From positions 1 to 35,783 of the forward strand of contig NZ_JALNUR010000031.1 of the NCBI RefSeq assembly GCF_026540895.1: 35,783 nucleotides of DNA, in the 5' to 3' direction. Below the pieces are notes generated by a model that was given only the letters and a program-made list of their open reading frames with translations, was not told where the DNA came from and searched no databases. The stretch is from Sphingomonas sp. GM_Shp_1 (GTDB lineage: Bacteria; Pseudomonadota; Alphaproteobacteria; Sphingomonadales; Sphingomonadaceae). Each line of letters begins with the position of its first letter. Within the stretch, counting starts at the first letter, position 1. The translations under genes and the position numbers were made by a program. Shown here one piece after another: positions 17,096 through 25,584 of this stretch.

Positions 17096-19602
17096 AGCCC
17101 CGTCTCCGGAAAAAGGCCGATCGTCAGATAGGTGACGATGGCGGTCAGCGCGAAGAAATGCGCATAGACGGTGATGTTGCGTATGTCGGCGTCATGGCTT
17201 GGCGTCATCCGTCCCGCGATGCTGCGCGCCAGCGTGTAGAGCTGCATGATCGCGGCGACGGCGGCATGGACCACGGTCCAGACGACCAGCACCCAGACGA
17301 TCGCCGGATAGACATTGGCCTCCGGATCGAGCCCCTCCAGGCAGGCGAGCCCGGCGAACAGGCTGGCGATCGCCAGCCCCGCCCCGACGAGCAGCAGCGC
17401 GCGCGCCGCGATGATCCCACCGCGACGATGGACCTCGCGCGCCGCCAGTGTCGCGGCCCAACTCGCCAGCGACAGGGCCAAGGCGAGGAGCGGACCGCCG
17501 CTGCCCGGCCCGTCGAACCCGGCGCCGAAATCGGGATGGATCGTCCAGTAGAAATAATAGCCGAAGACGAGGCCGGAAAAGGCCGTCGCGTCCGCCATCA
17601 TCGTGATGAACATCGCCCACCAACCCGGCGCGGCGGGCCCGGAGATGTAGAGTGGCAGGCGTATGCCGTGACCGATCGGTTTTTCGGGTTTCTCGGGGAT
17701 TTCCGCCGTATCCCACAGCCACCAGAGGATACAGGCCAGGGTCACCACGCCGCCAAGGGCGGCGATCAGATAGAGGTGATAGGTGGTCAGGATGAACACG
17801 CTGCCCAGCGCGACGGCGGTCAGCATAGGCTTGACGCTGGGGGTGCCCAGCCGGATCACCGAGACGGGCTTGGCGTCGAGGACCGAGGTGATGATCGTCT
17901 CGCGCCGACCCTCCTCGGCATCGGGCAGGAAGAAGCGCCCCTCATCGACCTTGGCGACGAAGTCCTTCTGGTCCCAGATCGGATAGCGGCTCTCGACCAG
18001 CGGAACCGAGCGGATGCCCCAATCCTCGTCATCCGGATGGGCCAGCCATTCCAGCGTGCCCGCATTCCACGGGTTGCGTGGCGACTTGGGTCGGGTGGGG
18101 GACAGGGCGAGGTCGACGACCAGTACCAGCACGCCCGCCGCGAACATATAGGAGCCGAGCGTGGAGGCGAGGTTCAACCAGCCGATGTTCAACTCGGCGG
18201 GATAGGTGAAGACGCGGCGCGGCATCCCCTCCAGCCCCGAAAGGTGCATCGGGAAGAAGGTCAGGTTGACGCCGACGAACATGATCCAGAAGGCGGTTCG
18301 CCCCATTCGGTCGGACAGCTTCTTGCCGGTGATCAGCGGCCAGTAATAATAGAGCCCGCCGAACAGCGGCAGCAGCGTGCCGCCGATCAGCACATAATGG
18401 AGGTGCGCGACGATGAAATAGGTATCGTGCGCCTGCCAGTCGAAGGGCGCGACCGCGACCATCACGCCGGTCAGCCCGCCGATGACGAAAATGGCGAGGC
18501 TGCCCGACGCATAGAGCAGCGGCGTCGACCACTTCACCTTGCCCGCCCAGAGGGTGGCGATGAAGGCGAAGATTTGCACGCCCGTAGGGATGGCTACGGC
18601 TTCCGAGGCGGCGGAGAAGAAGGCCAGGCTGATCTTGGGCAGGCCGGTCGCGAACATGTGGTGGACCCACAGGCCGAACGACAGGAAGGCGGTGCCGACC
18701 GCCGCCAGCACGATCCACGGATAGCCGAGTAGGTGGCGCTGCGCGAAGGTCGGGATCATCATCGCGAACAGGGCGATCGAGGGCAGGAAGACGATATAGA
18801 CTTCCGGGTGGCCGAAGATCCAGAACAGGTGCTGCCACAGCAGCGGATCGCCGCCGCGCGCGGCGTCGAAGAAGGGCCAGTTGAGCAACCGCTCCATCTC
18901 GAACAACAGGTCGCCCGCGATCAGCGGCGGGAAGGCGAACAGGATCATTACCGCCACGACCAGGATATACCAGGCATAGAGCGGCATCAGGTTCAGTCGC
19001 ATCCCCGGCGGACGGCATTTCAGCACGCCGACAATCAGCTCGACCGCGGCGGCGACCGACGACACCTCGATAAAGGAAAGCCCCAGCATCCAGATGTCCG
19101 CGCCCAAGCCCGACAAATCGGTGCGGGTGGTCAGCGGCGGATACATGAACCAGCCGCCATCGGGCGCGGCATTGAAGAAGATCGATCCGCCGACGAAGAC
19201 ACCGCCGATCAGGAAGCTCCAATAACCGAAGGCCGACAGGCGCGGAAAGGGCAGGTCGCGCGCGCCGAGAAGCTGGGGCAGGAGGATGATCGACACCGCC
19301 TCGAACATCGGGACGGCGAACAGGAACATCATCATCGAGCCGTGCAGCGTGAACAGCTGGTTGAAGGTGTTCGCGGACACCAGGTCGTTGTCGGGCACCG
19401 CCAGCTGGGTCCGCATGATCAGCGCCAGCACGCCGGCGAACAGCATGAAGCCGAACGCGGTCAGCGTGTACCAGACGCCGACCCGGTTGTTGTTGGTATC
19501 CGTCCAGCGCAGGAACAGCCCGCTGGGTGGTTTCCAGACTTCGCGCAGCCGCTCTTCCTGGGCGGCGCGAAGGGCAGGGTCGTCCTGGGCGTGGAGGCTC
19601 AT
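17092..19602 (-). CDS. ctaD: Cytochrome c oxidase subunit I-III fusion (caa3 type)
   Basis: The 836-residue product joins the catalytic subunit I (about 30-560) to subunit III (about 640-836). It reduces O2 to water while pumping protons. Haem and copper ligands are present: H87 (TLHG), H265 with the cross-linked Y269 in GHPEVY, H314-H315, H400 and H402 in HLHYVLIGG. The Glu of the D-channel end (E267) is kept. At the place of the K-channel lysine, PTGxK, it has Gln343 (PTGVQIFAF), and there is a Glu334 nine residues earlier. The linker (about 495-600) holds polar material and two further helices. It overlaps coxB by 4 bases (ATGA). Confidence 0.97.
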   Translation of the reverse strand: MSLHAQDDPALRAAQEERLREVWKPPSGLFLRWTDTNNNRVGVWYTLTAFGFMLFAGVLALIMRTQLAVPDNDLVSANTFNQLFTLHGSMMMFLFAVPMFEAVSIILLPQLLGARDLPFPRLSAFGYWSFLIGGVFVGGSIFFNAAPDGGWFMYPPLTTRTDLSGLGADIWMLGLSFIEVSSVAAAVELIVGVLKCRPPGMRLNLMPLYAWYILVVAVMILFAFPPLIAGDLLFEMERLLNWPFFDAARGGDPLLWQHLFWIFGHPEVYIVFLPSIALFAMMIPTFAQRHLLGYPWIVLAAVGTAFLSFGLWVHHMFATGLPKISLAFFSAASEAVAIPTGVQIFAFIATLWAGKVKWSTPLLYASGSLAIFVIGGLTGVMVAVAPFDWQAHDTYFIVAHLHYVLIGGTLLPLFGGLYYYWPLITGKKLSDRMGRTAFWIMFVGVNLTFFPMHLSGLEGMPRRVFTYPAELNIGWLNLASTLGSYMFAAGVLVLVVDLALSPTRPKSPRNPWNAGTLEWLAHPDDEDWGIRSVPLVESRYPIWDQKDFVAKVDEGRFFLPDAEEGRRETIITSVLDAKPVSVIRLGTPSVKPMLTAVALGSVFILTTYHLYLIAALGGVVTLACILWWLWDTAEIPEKPEKPIGHGIRLPLYISGPAAPGWWAMFITMMADATAFSGLVFGYYFYWTIHPDFGAGFDGPGSGGPLLALALSLASWAATLAAREVHRRGGIIAARALLLVGAGLAIASLFAGLACLEGLDPEANVYPAIVWVLVVWTVVHAAVAAIMQLYTLARSIAGRMTPSHDADIRNITVYAHFFALTAIVTYLTIGLFPETGL

Positions 19603-20567
19603 TTCAGACCCTGAAGATAGCGGGCGAGGGCGACGCCCTCGTCATCCGACAATTGGGGGAAGGAGGGCATGCGCACGCCCGGCTTGGTCTTTTCGGGATG
19701 GCGGATGAAGTTCGCGACATTCGCCTGCGTCATCGGCAGGATGCCCGCCGCCAGCGTCCGTCGCGATCCGAAATGGGTGAGGTCGGGGCCGATCCGGGTC
19801 GGCGGCGTGACCCCGGCGATGGCATGGCACCCGGAACAGCCATTGGTCGCGAACAGCCGAGCTCCGGCACTGTCGACGGCCCGGGCAGGACGCGCCTGCT
19901 CGGCCAGCCACGCGTCGAAGGCGGCGGGGGGCATGGCGATGACGTCGAACGCCATCAGCGCGTGGGACAATCCGCAGAACTCGGCGCATTGCCCGCGATA
20001 GCGGCCGGGCTTGTCGGCGCGGACGACCAGGCTGTTGATGCGGCCGGGGATCATGTCCATCTTCCCCGCCAGCCCCGGTATCCAGAAGCTGTGCACCACA
20101 TCGCCCGCACTCAGGCGAAAGGCGACGGTACGACCGGTCGGGATACGGATCTCGTTCGCACCCAGGACGGGGGGGCGACCCGGCGCCTGATAGGCGACGC
20201 GCCACCAGAATTGCTCGCCATCGATCGCGATCTTCAGGTCGGCGCGCGCGACGGGCCGGGGGCGCATATAGGGCAGCGAATAGGTGAGCAGGCCCAGCAG
20301 CACGATCGTCGGTATGACCCCGCCCAGCCACAGGACCAGGCGCATGCCCTTCTCATGCCCGATCGCCCCTTCGGGCGCACGGACGGCATGGCGCATCAGC
20401 AGCGCGACCGCCCCCGCGATCACCACCGCGCCGACCAGCATGATGATGAAAAGGTGGCGAATATCCGCCGCATCCGCCCCGAACGGAGCCAGGGTCGATT
20501 GATGCGTGTTGCATCCCGCCAACAAGGCGGCCGTCCCGACGACGATGACTGTGCTGATCCCCCGCAT
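19599..20567 (-). CDS. ctaC: Cytochrome c oxidase subunit II with fused cytochrome c (caa3 type)
   Basis: The 322-residue product starts with a lipoprotein signal (LLAGC, Cys19) and two membrane helices (about 38-60 and 76-98). The CuA domain has His159, and Cys194-Ala-Glu-Phe-Cys198 with His202 and Met205. A C-terminal cytochrome c domain follows with CSGCH at 244-248 and a distal Met in the RMPSFPQLSDDE region. This makes it the caa3 form, which takes electrons through its own haem c. ATG 20567 is preferred to an upstream TTG at 20576. It is the first gene of the operon. Confidence 0.95.
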   Translation of the reverse strand: MRGISTVIVVGTAALLAGCNTHQSTLAPFGADAADIRHLFIIMLVGAVVIAGAVALLMRHAVRAPEGAIGHEKGMRLVLWLGGVIPTIVLLGLLTYSLPYMRPRPVARADLKIAIDGEQFWWRVAYQAPGRPPVLGANEIRIPTGRTVAFRLSAGDVVHSFWIPGLAGKMDMIPGRINSLVVRADKPGRYRGQCAEFCGLSHALMAFDVIAMPPAAFDAWLAEQARPARAVDSAGARLFATNGCSGCHAIAGVTPPTRIGPDLTHFGSRRTLAAGILPMTQANVANFIRHPEKTKPGVRMPSFPQLSDDEGVALARYLQGLK

Positions 20568-20611
20568 GGCCAACAAACGTTGCCATGGTGGAATGGTTCA
20601 TGTTTCCTTCA

Positions 20612-20629
20612 TCGGAAATTCATGTCCGA
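20612..20629. promoter_or_regulatory. Short inverted repeat upstream of the oxidase operon
   Basis: TCGGA at 20612-20616 and TCCGA at 20625-20629 form a pair with an 8-base spacer, 45-62 bases ahead of the ctaC start. It is a weak candidate regulatory site. I see no convincing sigma-70 boxes in the 71-base gap. Confidence 0.2.
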
Positions 20630-20638
20630 AACAAAATG

Positions 20639-21151
20639 TCACGTTGGCGGATTGCGCCGCCACACCTCACCCGCGAGCACCGTGGCGAAGCCCAGCCAGG
20701 CGGCAAGCGGCATGACGCTGGCGGCGGCGGGACGATCGATCTTCCAGGCGGTGGCCGCCAGCGCGGCGGTACCGACCGCCATGGTCCCGGCGGCGGCGGT
20801 GCTGGTGCCGATCCGCCGTTCCCGGAAGAACAACTCGGTCCAGCCGCCGATCATCGCACTGTTGCCGAGCCATAGCGCGACCGCCGTATCGCGCCGGGGC
20901 GAGGAGGGTTGGCGGAGCAGGCGGTAGCCGCCGACCGCCGCCAGGCTTTCGAGCACCGGCCAGACTGCGCCGAACACCTTGTCGGGCGGGGTGAAGCCGG
21001 GCTTGTCGAGCCGCCTGTACCAATGCCGGATGCGCGGGTGAGACGGATCGGGCGCATTGCGCCGCCCGACCAGCGCGCTCAACCCCAGCACCGCCGCCGC
21101 CACGCCGCCCGCCATCCATGGCGACAGCCCCGTCTTCGTCTTGCCGTTCAT
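20639..21151 (-). CDS. tspO: TspO/MBR (peripheral benzodiazepine receptor-like) family protein
   Basis: The 170-residue membrane protein has about five helices. The family signature is the Trp/Pro-rich stretch WYRRLDKPGFTPPDKVFGAVW, about residues 44-64, which in TspO forms part of the ligand pocket for porphyrins and cholesterol-like molecules. A late acidic/aromatic segment, GGWTELFFRERRIG, matches the region after helix three. Bacterial TspO proteins affect tetrapyrrole levels and stress responses. ATG 21151 has GAGAGGG upstream. It lies upstream of the oxidase operon on the same strand with a 71-base gap, so a link to haem supply is plausible but unproven. Confidence 0.85.
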   Translation of the reverse strand: MNGKTKTGLSPWMAGGVAAAVLGLSALVGRRNAPDPSHPRIRHWYRRLDKPGFTPPDKVFGAVWPVLESLAAVGGYRLLRQPSSPRRDTAVALWLGNSAMIGGWTELFFRERRIGTSTAAAGTMAVGTAALAATAWKIDRPAAASVMPLAAWLGFATVLAGEVWRRNPPT

Positions 21152-21442
21152 CGCGAACCCTCTCGATTGCGAGGGGGATAACGGTTCGGCTCCGTCCCTG
21201 TTCAGCGGCGGTGCGATTTGTCGACATCGCCATCAATCGGTCGACCGCTGCCATAAGCGACACCCGCGCCCCGCATGATCCAAGAACGAAGTGGAATGGG
21301 CAGACCGCCCGCCGGGGCATGTCATCCGCATGCGTCGGCTTCGCCGCGTGGATCGGCTATCCTGGATCAAGGCCGTCCGGCCGATTTACCTGTTATCCGT
21401 ACTTTTGCGGGAGGATAGCGACCGCTGGCGCGTGGCCGCGCC
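21152..21442. other. Divergent intergenic region between tspO and the hybrid kinase gene
   Basis: This stretch of about 290 bases holds no convincing gene. CTCG-ATTG-CGAG near 21158-21172 is a small hairpin close to the tspO start. I could not identify a -35/-10 pair with confidence for the kinase gene. Confidence 0.4.
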
Positions 21443-24052
21443 GTGTTGCAGAAATGGACGATAGTGGACTCCTCCGCATTTGATTTCCTGAAGGGCGTTT
21501 CGGGGCAGGTCGTCGACGAGATCATCGCGTTCGACTGGGCGGCGACCTCGCTGGGCGCGCCGGGGCAGTGGCCGGTCGCGCTGCGGTGCCAGCTCGCGAC
21601 GATGCTCGCCTGTCCTGCGCCCATGTATCTGGTCTGGGGACCGGAGCTGATATCCTTCTACAACGATGCCTATCGCCCGATCCTGGGCTATCGCGCGGCG
21701 ACCGCGATGGGCATGCCGTTCCGCATCCTGTGGGGCAGCATCTGGGACGAGATCGCACCGCTGGTCGATCAGGCGCTGTCGGGCGGCGTCGCGCGGGTCA
21801 CGGACATGCGGCTGGACCTGGCGCGCGAGGGGAAGCCCGAGGAAAGCTACTGGACCTTCTCCTACTCGCCGGTCTTCGACGATCGCGGTGCCATCGCCGG
21901 CATGATCTGCGTCACCGGCGAGACGACCGCGCGCGTGCTGGCCGAACGACGCCAGCAGGAGGCGGACGAGCGGCTCGAACTGGCGCTCAGTTCGGGCGCG
22001 CATGTCGGCCTGTGGGACTGGGACGTGGTCAACGACTCGGTGCGCTCCGACGGGCGCTTCGCGGCGATGTACGGCGTCGATCCGGTCGCCGCCGAGACGG
22101 GCATGCCGATCGCCGAATTCTTCCGGGGTATCCATCCCGAGGACCGCGCCCGCGTCGAGGCGGAGATCGAGGCCGTCCTCGCGGGGGCGGCCGATGGGAG
22201 CGAGGGAGCGGGGCGCTTCGTTTCCGAATATCGGCTGGTCCAGTCCGATGGCTCGGTCCACTGGGTATCCGCGCGAGGACGCTGCATGGTCGACGAGACG
22301 GGGCGCTGCGTGCGTTTCCCCGGCGTCAGCTTCGATATCACCGACCGGGTCTGCGTCGAGCTTCAGTTGCGCGAGAGCGAGGCGCGCGCCCGCCTGAATG
22401 CCGAACGGGTGCAGGTCGCGTTGGAGGCGGGGGCGATCATCGGCACCTGGCTATGGGACCTGCCGACCGATCGCTTCACGGTGGACGAACCCTTCGCCCG
22501 GCATTTCGGGCTGGACCCCGCTTTGGGGCATGAGGGGTTGAGCCTGGCGCAGGTGGTGGCGACCGTCCATCCCGACGATCAGGCCGGGCTGGCCGAGGCA
22601 ATTGCCGAGGCGATCGCGCGCGGCGGTCCCTATGCCCATCAGTATCGCACGCGGCGTCATGACGGACGCTATCACTGGCTGGAGGCCAATGGCCGGGTCG
22701 ATCACGCCCCCGACGGCACGCCGCTGCACTTTCCCGGCGTGCTGATCGATGTCGGCGCCCGCCGCGCGCTGGAGGCCGAGCGCGACCATGCCATCGCCGA
22801 ACTCCGCGCGCTGACCGACCAGTTGGAGCAGCGCGTCGCCGACCGCACCGCCGAGCTGATGCGCGCCGAGGAAGCGCTGCGGCAAAGTCAGAAGATGGAG
22901 GCGGTGGGCCAGCTGACCGGTGGCTTGGCGCATGATTTCAACAATTTGCTGGCGGGTATTTCCGGCTCGCTCGAACTCATGGCGCTGCGCCTGTCGCAGG
23001 GGCGGGTGGGTGAGGTCGACCGCTATATGGATGCGGCGCAGGGGGCGACGCGGAGGGCAGCGGCGCTGACCCACCGGCTGCTGGCCTTTTCGCGGCGGCA
23101 GACGCTGGCCCCGCGCGCGACCGATATCGGCGCGCTGGTCGCGGGCATGACCGACCTGATCCGCCGCACCGTGGGGCCGGGCATCGCACTGGAGACGAAG
23201 GGCGCGGACGATCTGTGGACCGTGCTGGTCGACGCGCCGCAGCTGGAGAATGCGCTGCTCAACCTGTGCATCAACGCGCGCGACGCGATGCCGGACGGCG
23301 GACGCATCACGATCGAGATGGTGAACCGCCGGCTGATCGGCGACAATGCGCGGTTCGGCGATATACCGGACGGCGAATATCTGGCGCTGTGCGTGACCGA
23401 TACCGGCATCGGCATGACCCCGGACGTGATCGAGAAGGCGTTCGACCCCTTCTTCACCACCAAGCCCCTGGGGCAGGGGACCGGGCTGGGGCTGAGCATG
23501 ATCTATGGCTTCGCCAAACAGTCGGGCGGGCAGGTCCGCATTCATTCGACGCCGGGCATGGGGACGACCGTGTTCCTCTATCTGCCCCGCCACGACGGAC
23601 CGGCGGAGCAGGAGGACATGGGCACGACCACCGCGCTCGACGGTCCCGCCGGGTCGGGCGAGACGGTGCTGGTCGTCGATGACGAGGCGACCGTTCGCCT
23701 GATGATCGTCGATGTGCTGCGTGACATGGGCTATCAGGTGATCGAGGCGGCGGACAGCGCGGAAGGGCTGGCGATCCTGCGATCGTCGGTGCGGATCGAT
23801 CTGCTCGTCACGGATGTCGGCCTGCCCGGCGGGATGAACGGGCGTCAACTGGCGGAAGCGGCCCAGGAATTGCGACATGAATTGAATGTCATGTTTATCA
23901 CGGGCTATGCGGAGGGCGCGGCGCTGAACAGCGGCCATTTGTCGCCGGGCATGCAGTTGCTGACCAAGCCGTTCACCGTGGACGCGCTGGTCACGGGGAT
24001 ACAGGCCGCGATGGGTGCGGCCGCGCGGCGGTACGAACCCCACGCCCCCTGA
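21443..24052 (+). CDS. Hybrid sensor histidine kinase with three PAS-type domains and a receiver
   Basis: The 869-residue product is a cytosolic phosphorelay kinase with no membrane helices. A PAS-like N-terminal domain (about 25-150), two PAS/PAC domains (about 177-300 and 318-433) and a coiled coil precede the HisKA domain, with His497 in GGLAHDFNNLL. The HATPase domain has the N box NALLNLCINARDAM (about 602), DTGIGM and GTGLGLSM. The C-terminal receiver has DDE at about 745, phosphoacceptor Asp791 in LLVTDVGLP, and Lys in TKPF. No LOV cysteine motif is seen, so the signal is unknown. No ATG is close: GTG 21443 is used, and GTG 21464 is an alternative. No cognate regulator is adjacent. Confidence 0.92.
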   Translation: MLQKWTIVDSSAFDFLKGVSGQVVDEIIAFDWAATSLGAPGQWPVALRCQLATMLACPAPMYLVWGPELISFYNDAYRPILGYRAATAMGMPFRILWGSIWDEIAPLVDQALSGGVARVTDMRLDLAREGKPEESYWTFSYSPVFDDRGAIAGMICVTGETTARVLAERRQQEADERLELALSSGAHVGLWDWDVVNDSVRSDGRFAAMYGVDPVAAETGMPIAEFFRGIHPEDRARVEAEIEAVLAGAADGSEGAGRFVSEYRLVQSDGSVHWVSARGRCMVDETGRCVRFPGVSFDITDRVCVELQLRESEARARLNAERVQVALEAGAIIGTWLWDLPTDRFTVDEPFARHFGLDPALGHEGLSLAQVVATVHPDDQAGLAEAIAEAIARGGPYAHQYRTRRHDGRYHWLEANGRVDHAPDGTPLHFPGVLIDVGARRALEAERDHAIAELRALTDQLEQRVADRTAELMRAEEALRQSQKMEAVGQLTGGLAHDFNNLLAGISGSLELMALRLSQGRVGEVDRYMDAAQGATRRAAALTHRLLAFSRRQTLAPRATDIGALVAGMTDLIRRTVGPGIALETKGADDLWTVLVDAPQLENALLNLCINARDAMPDGGRITIEMVNRRLIGDNARFGDIPDGEYLALCVTDTGIGMTPDVIEKAFDPFFTTKPLGQGTGLGLSMIYGFAKQSGGQVRIHSTPGMGTTVFLYLPRHDGPAEQEDMGTTTALDGPAGSGETVLVVDDEATVRLMIVDVLRDMGYQVIEAADSAEGLAILRSSVRIDLLVTDVGLPGGMNGRQLAEAAQELRHELNVMFITGYAEGAALNSGHLSPGMQLLTKPFTVDALVTGIQAAMGAAARRYEPHAP

Positions 24053-24121
24053 TCCCGTCGCGGTCCCGGTCCGGATCGCGTGCGGCACCGCATGACGATG
24101 ACGACCGGGAGTTTCGAGACG

Positions 24122-24832
24122 ATGAAGACCAGCCGCCTGGCCCTGTCCCTTATGGGCATGAGCCTGTTCGCCGCCGCCCCGGCCCATGCGCAGGACGGGC
24201 CGGATATTCCCGAGCCGATGGTGTTCGACATGATCCGCCCGCTGACCGCAAAAGCGGGCGAGCTCGAGGTCAATGCGCTGGCGCAGCGCGACCTGACGGG
24301 CCCGCGCGGCGAGCTAGAATGGGCGCCCGAGGTCGAATGGGCGGTGGCCGATGGCCTGGCGGTCGAACTGGAGCTGCCGCTGATCGACACGCGCGTCGTC
24401 CAGTACAAGATGGGGCTTCAGGGCAAGCTGGGCACGATTCGGGGCGGGCGCGGGGTGCACGGTGTCCAATATCTGGGGCTGCACGACCGCGAGGCGGGTG
24501 GATGGACCTCCACGCTCCTCTGGCTGCTCGGCAACCGCTTCGGCGAGCGGTGGAGCACCATGACGATGATCGGCATCGGCGACGTGACCCTGCGCGAGGG
24601 GAACGAGACGGGGATGATCGTCAACCACTCCACCTTCTACGATCTGAACCGCGACACGGTGCTGGGGCTGGAGGTCAACCGGCAGAATGGCGAAGGCGCC
24701 TATTGGCTGTTGATGCCGCAGGTCCATCATGCGCTCGGCAAGCTGGGCGTGCAGGGCGGCGTCGGGGCGGAGAAGGCGCGCGGCGAGCGGTTCCGGCCGC
24801 GGCTGGGATTGCGAATCATCCGCGAACTGTGA
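24122..24832 (+). CDS. Exported protein of unknown function, possibly outer-membrane
   Basis: The 236-residue product begins with a clear signal peptide (MKTSRLALSLMGMSLFAAAPAHAQ, cut after AHA). The mature part is rich in alternating polar and hydrophobic strands (for example AVELELPLIDTRVV and YWLLMPQVHHALG) and ends in LGLRIIREL. This would suit a small beta-barrel or beta-sandwich protein. I do not recognise the family. ATG 24122 is chosen because it opens the signal peptide; GTG/ATG codons upstream (24080, 24092) are in frame but add a charged leader. It follows the kinase gene by 69 bases on the same strand and may be cotranscribed with it. Confidence 0.7.
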   Translation: MKTSRLALSLMGMSLFAAAPAHAQDGPDIPEPMVFDMIRPLTAKAGELEVNALAQRDLTGPRGELEWAPEVEWAVADGLAVELELPLIDTRVVQYKMGLQGKLGTIRGGRGVHGVQYLGLHDREAGGWTSTLLWLLGNRFGERWSTMTMIGIGDVTLREGNETGMIVNHSTFYDLNRDTVLGLEVNRQNGEGAYWLLMPQVHHALGKLGVQGGVGAEKARGERFRPRLGLRIIREL

Positions 24833-24864
24833 TGGGAGAGCCGTCACCCCATGGGAGATAGGAT

Positions 24865-25560
24865 ATGGCCGTCGAACTGATCTGCCTGGATGCCGACGAC
24901 ACGCTCTGGCACAATATGCGCCATTTCGCGGAGACGGAGGAAGCGCTGGTCGGTCTGCTCGCCCCCTTTGCCGAGGCGCGGGTGGCGCGGGCCACACTGG
25001 AATCCTGCGAGGCGCGCAACCTGCGGCTCTACGGTTACGGCGCCAAGGGCTTCACCTTGTCGATGATCGAGACGGCGGTGGAACTGGCGGGGCCGACCCT
25101 GCCGACCGAGCTGGTCGCGCGGCTGCTGGAGGCGGGGCGGCAGTTGCTGGCGCATCCGGTCGAACTGCTCGACGGGATCGCCGACACCATGGCCGCGCTG
25201 GCGGAGCGCGGGCGGCTGGTGCTGGTGACCAAGGGCGACCTGCTGCATCAGGAGGCGAAGCTGGCCGCATCGGGCCTGGGCGAGCATTTCGCCGATGTCG
25301 CGATCGTCAGCGACAAAACGCCCGACACCTTCCGCCGGATCTTCGCCCGCCACCATGTCGCGCCGGAGCGGGCGGTGATGGCGGGGGATTCGATGCGCTC
25401 GGACATTTTACCCGCGCTGGAGGCGGGAGCCTGGGCGGCCTATATCCCGCAGCCGCTGGCCTGGAGCCATGAGGCGGGGCGGACGCCGACCGACCATCCA
25501 CGCTTTCGCCAGTTGGAACGGCTGGGGGACTTGCCGGACTGGATCGACGCGATCGGGTGA
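24865..25560 (+). CDS. HAD-superfamily hydrolase (phosphatase)
   Basis: The 231-residue cytoplasmic enzyme has motif I DADDTLW with nucleophile Asp9 and acid/base Asp11, a helical cap at about 20-95, motif II in LVTKGD, motif III Lys in the SDKTPDTF segment, and motif IV GDSMRSDI. It fits the small phosphoglycolate-phosphatase-like subclass. The substrate is unknown. The ATG is preceded by GGGAGATAGG. It lies 32 bases after the exported-protein gene, in the same direction, and ends 24 bases before a convergent gene. Confidence 0.9.
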   Translation: MAVELICLDADDTLWHNMRHFAETEEALVGLLAPFAEARVARATLESCEARNLRLYGYGAKGFTLSMIETAVELAGPTLPTELVARLLEAGRQLLAHPVELLDGIADTMAALAERGRLVLVTKGDLLHQEAKLAASGLGEHFADVAIVSDKTPDTFRRIFARHHVAPERAVMAGDSMRSDILPALEAGAWAAYIPQPLAWSHEAGRTPTDHPRFRQLERLGDLPDWIDAIG

Positions 25561-25584
25561 GGGGGGCGCCTGGTCCGGGCGATC

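Noticed and set aside
22451..24187. Minus-strand open frame of 578 codons opposite the hybrid kinase
   Set aside because: Arg/His/Gln-rich translation with no recognisable domain; the plus frame contains complete kinase and receiver motifs.
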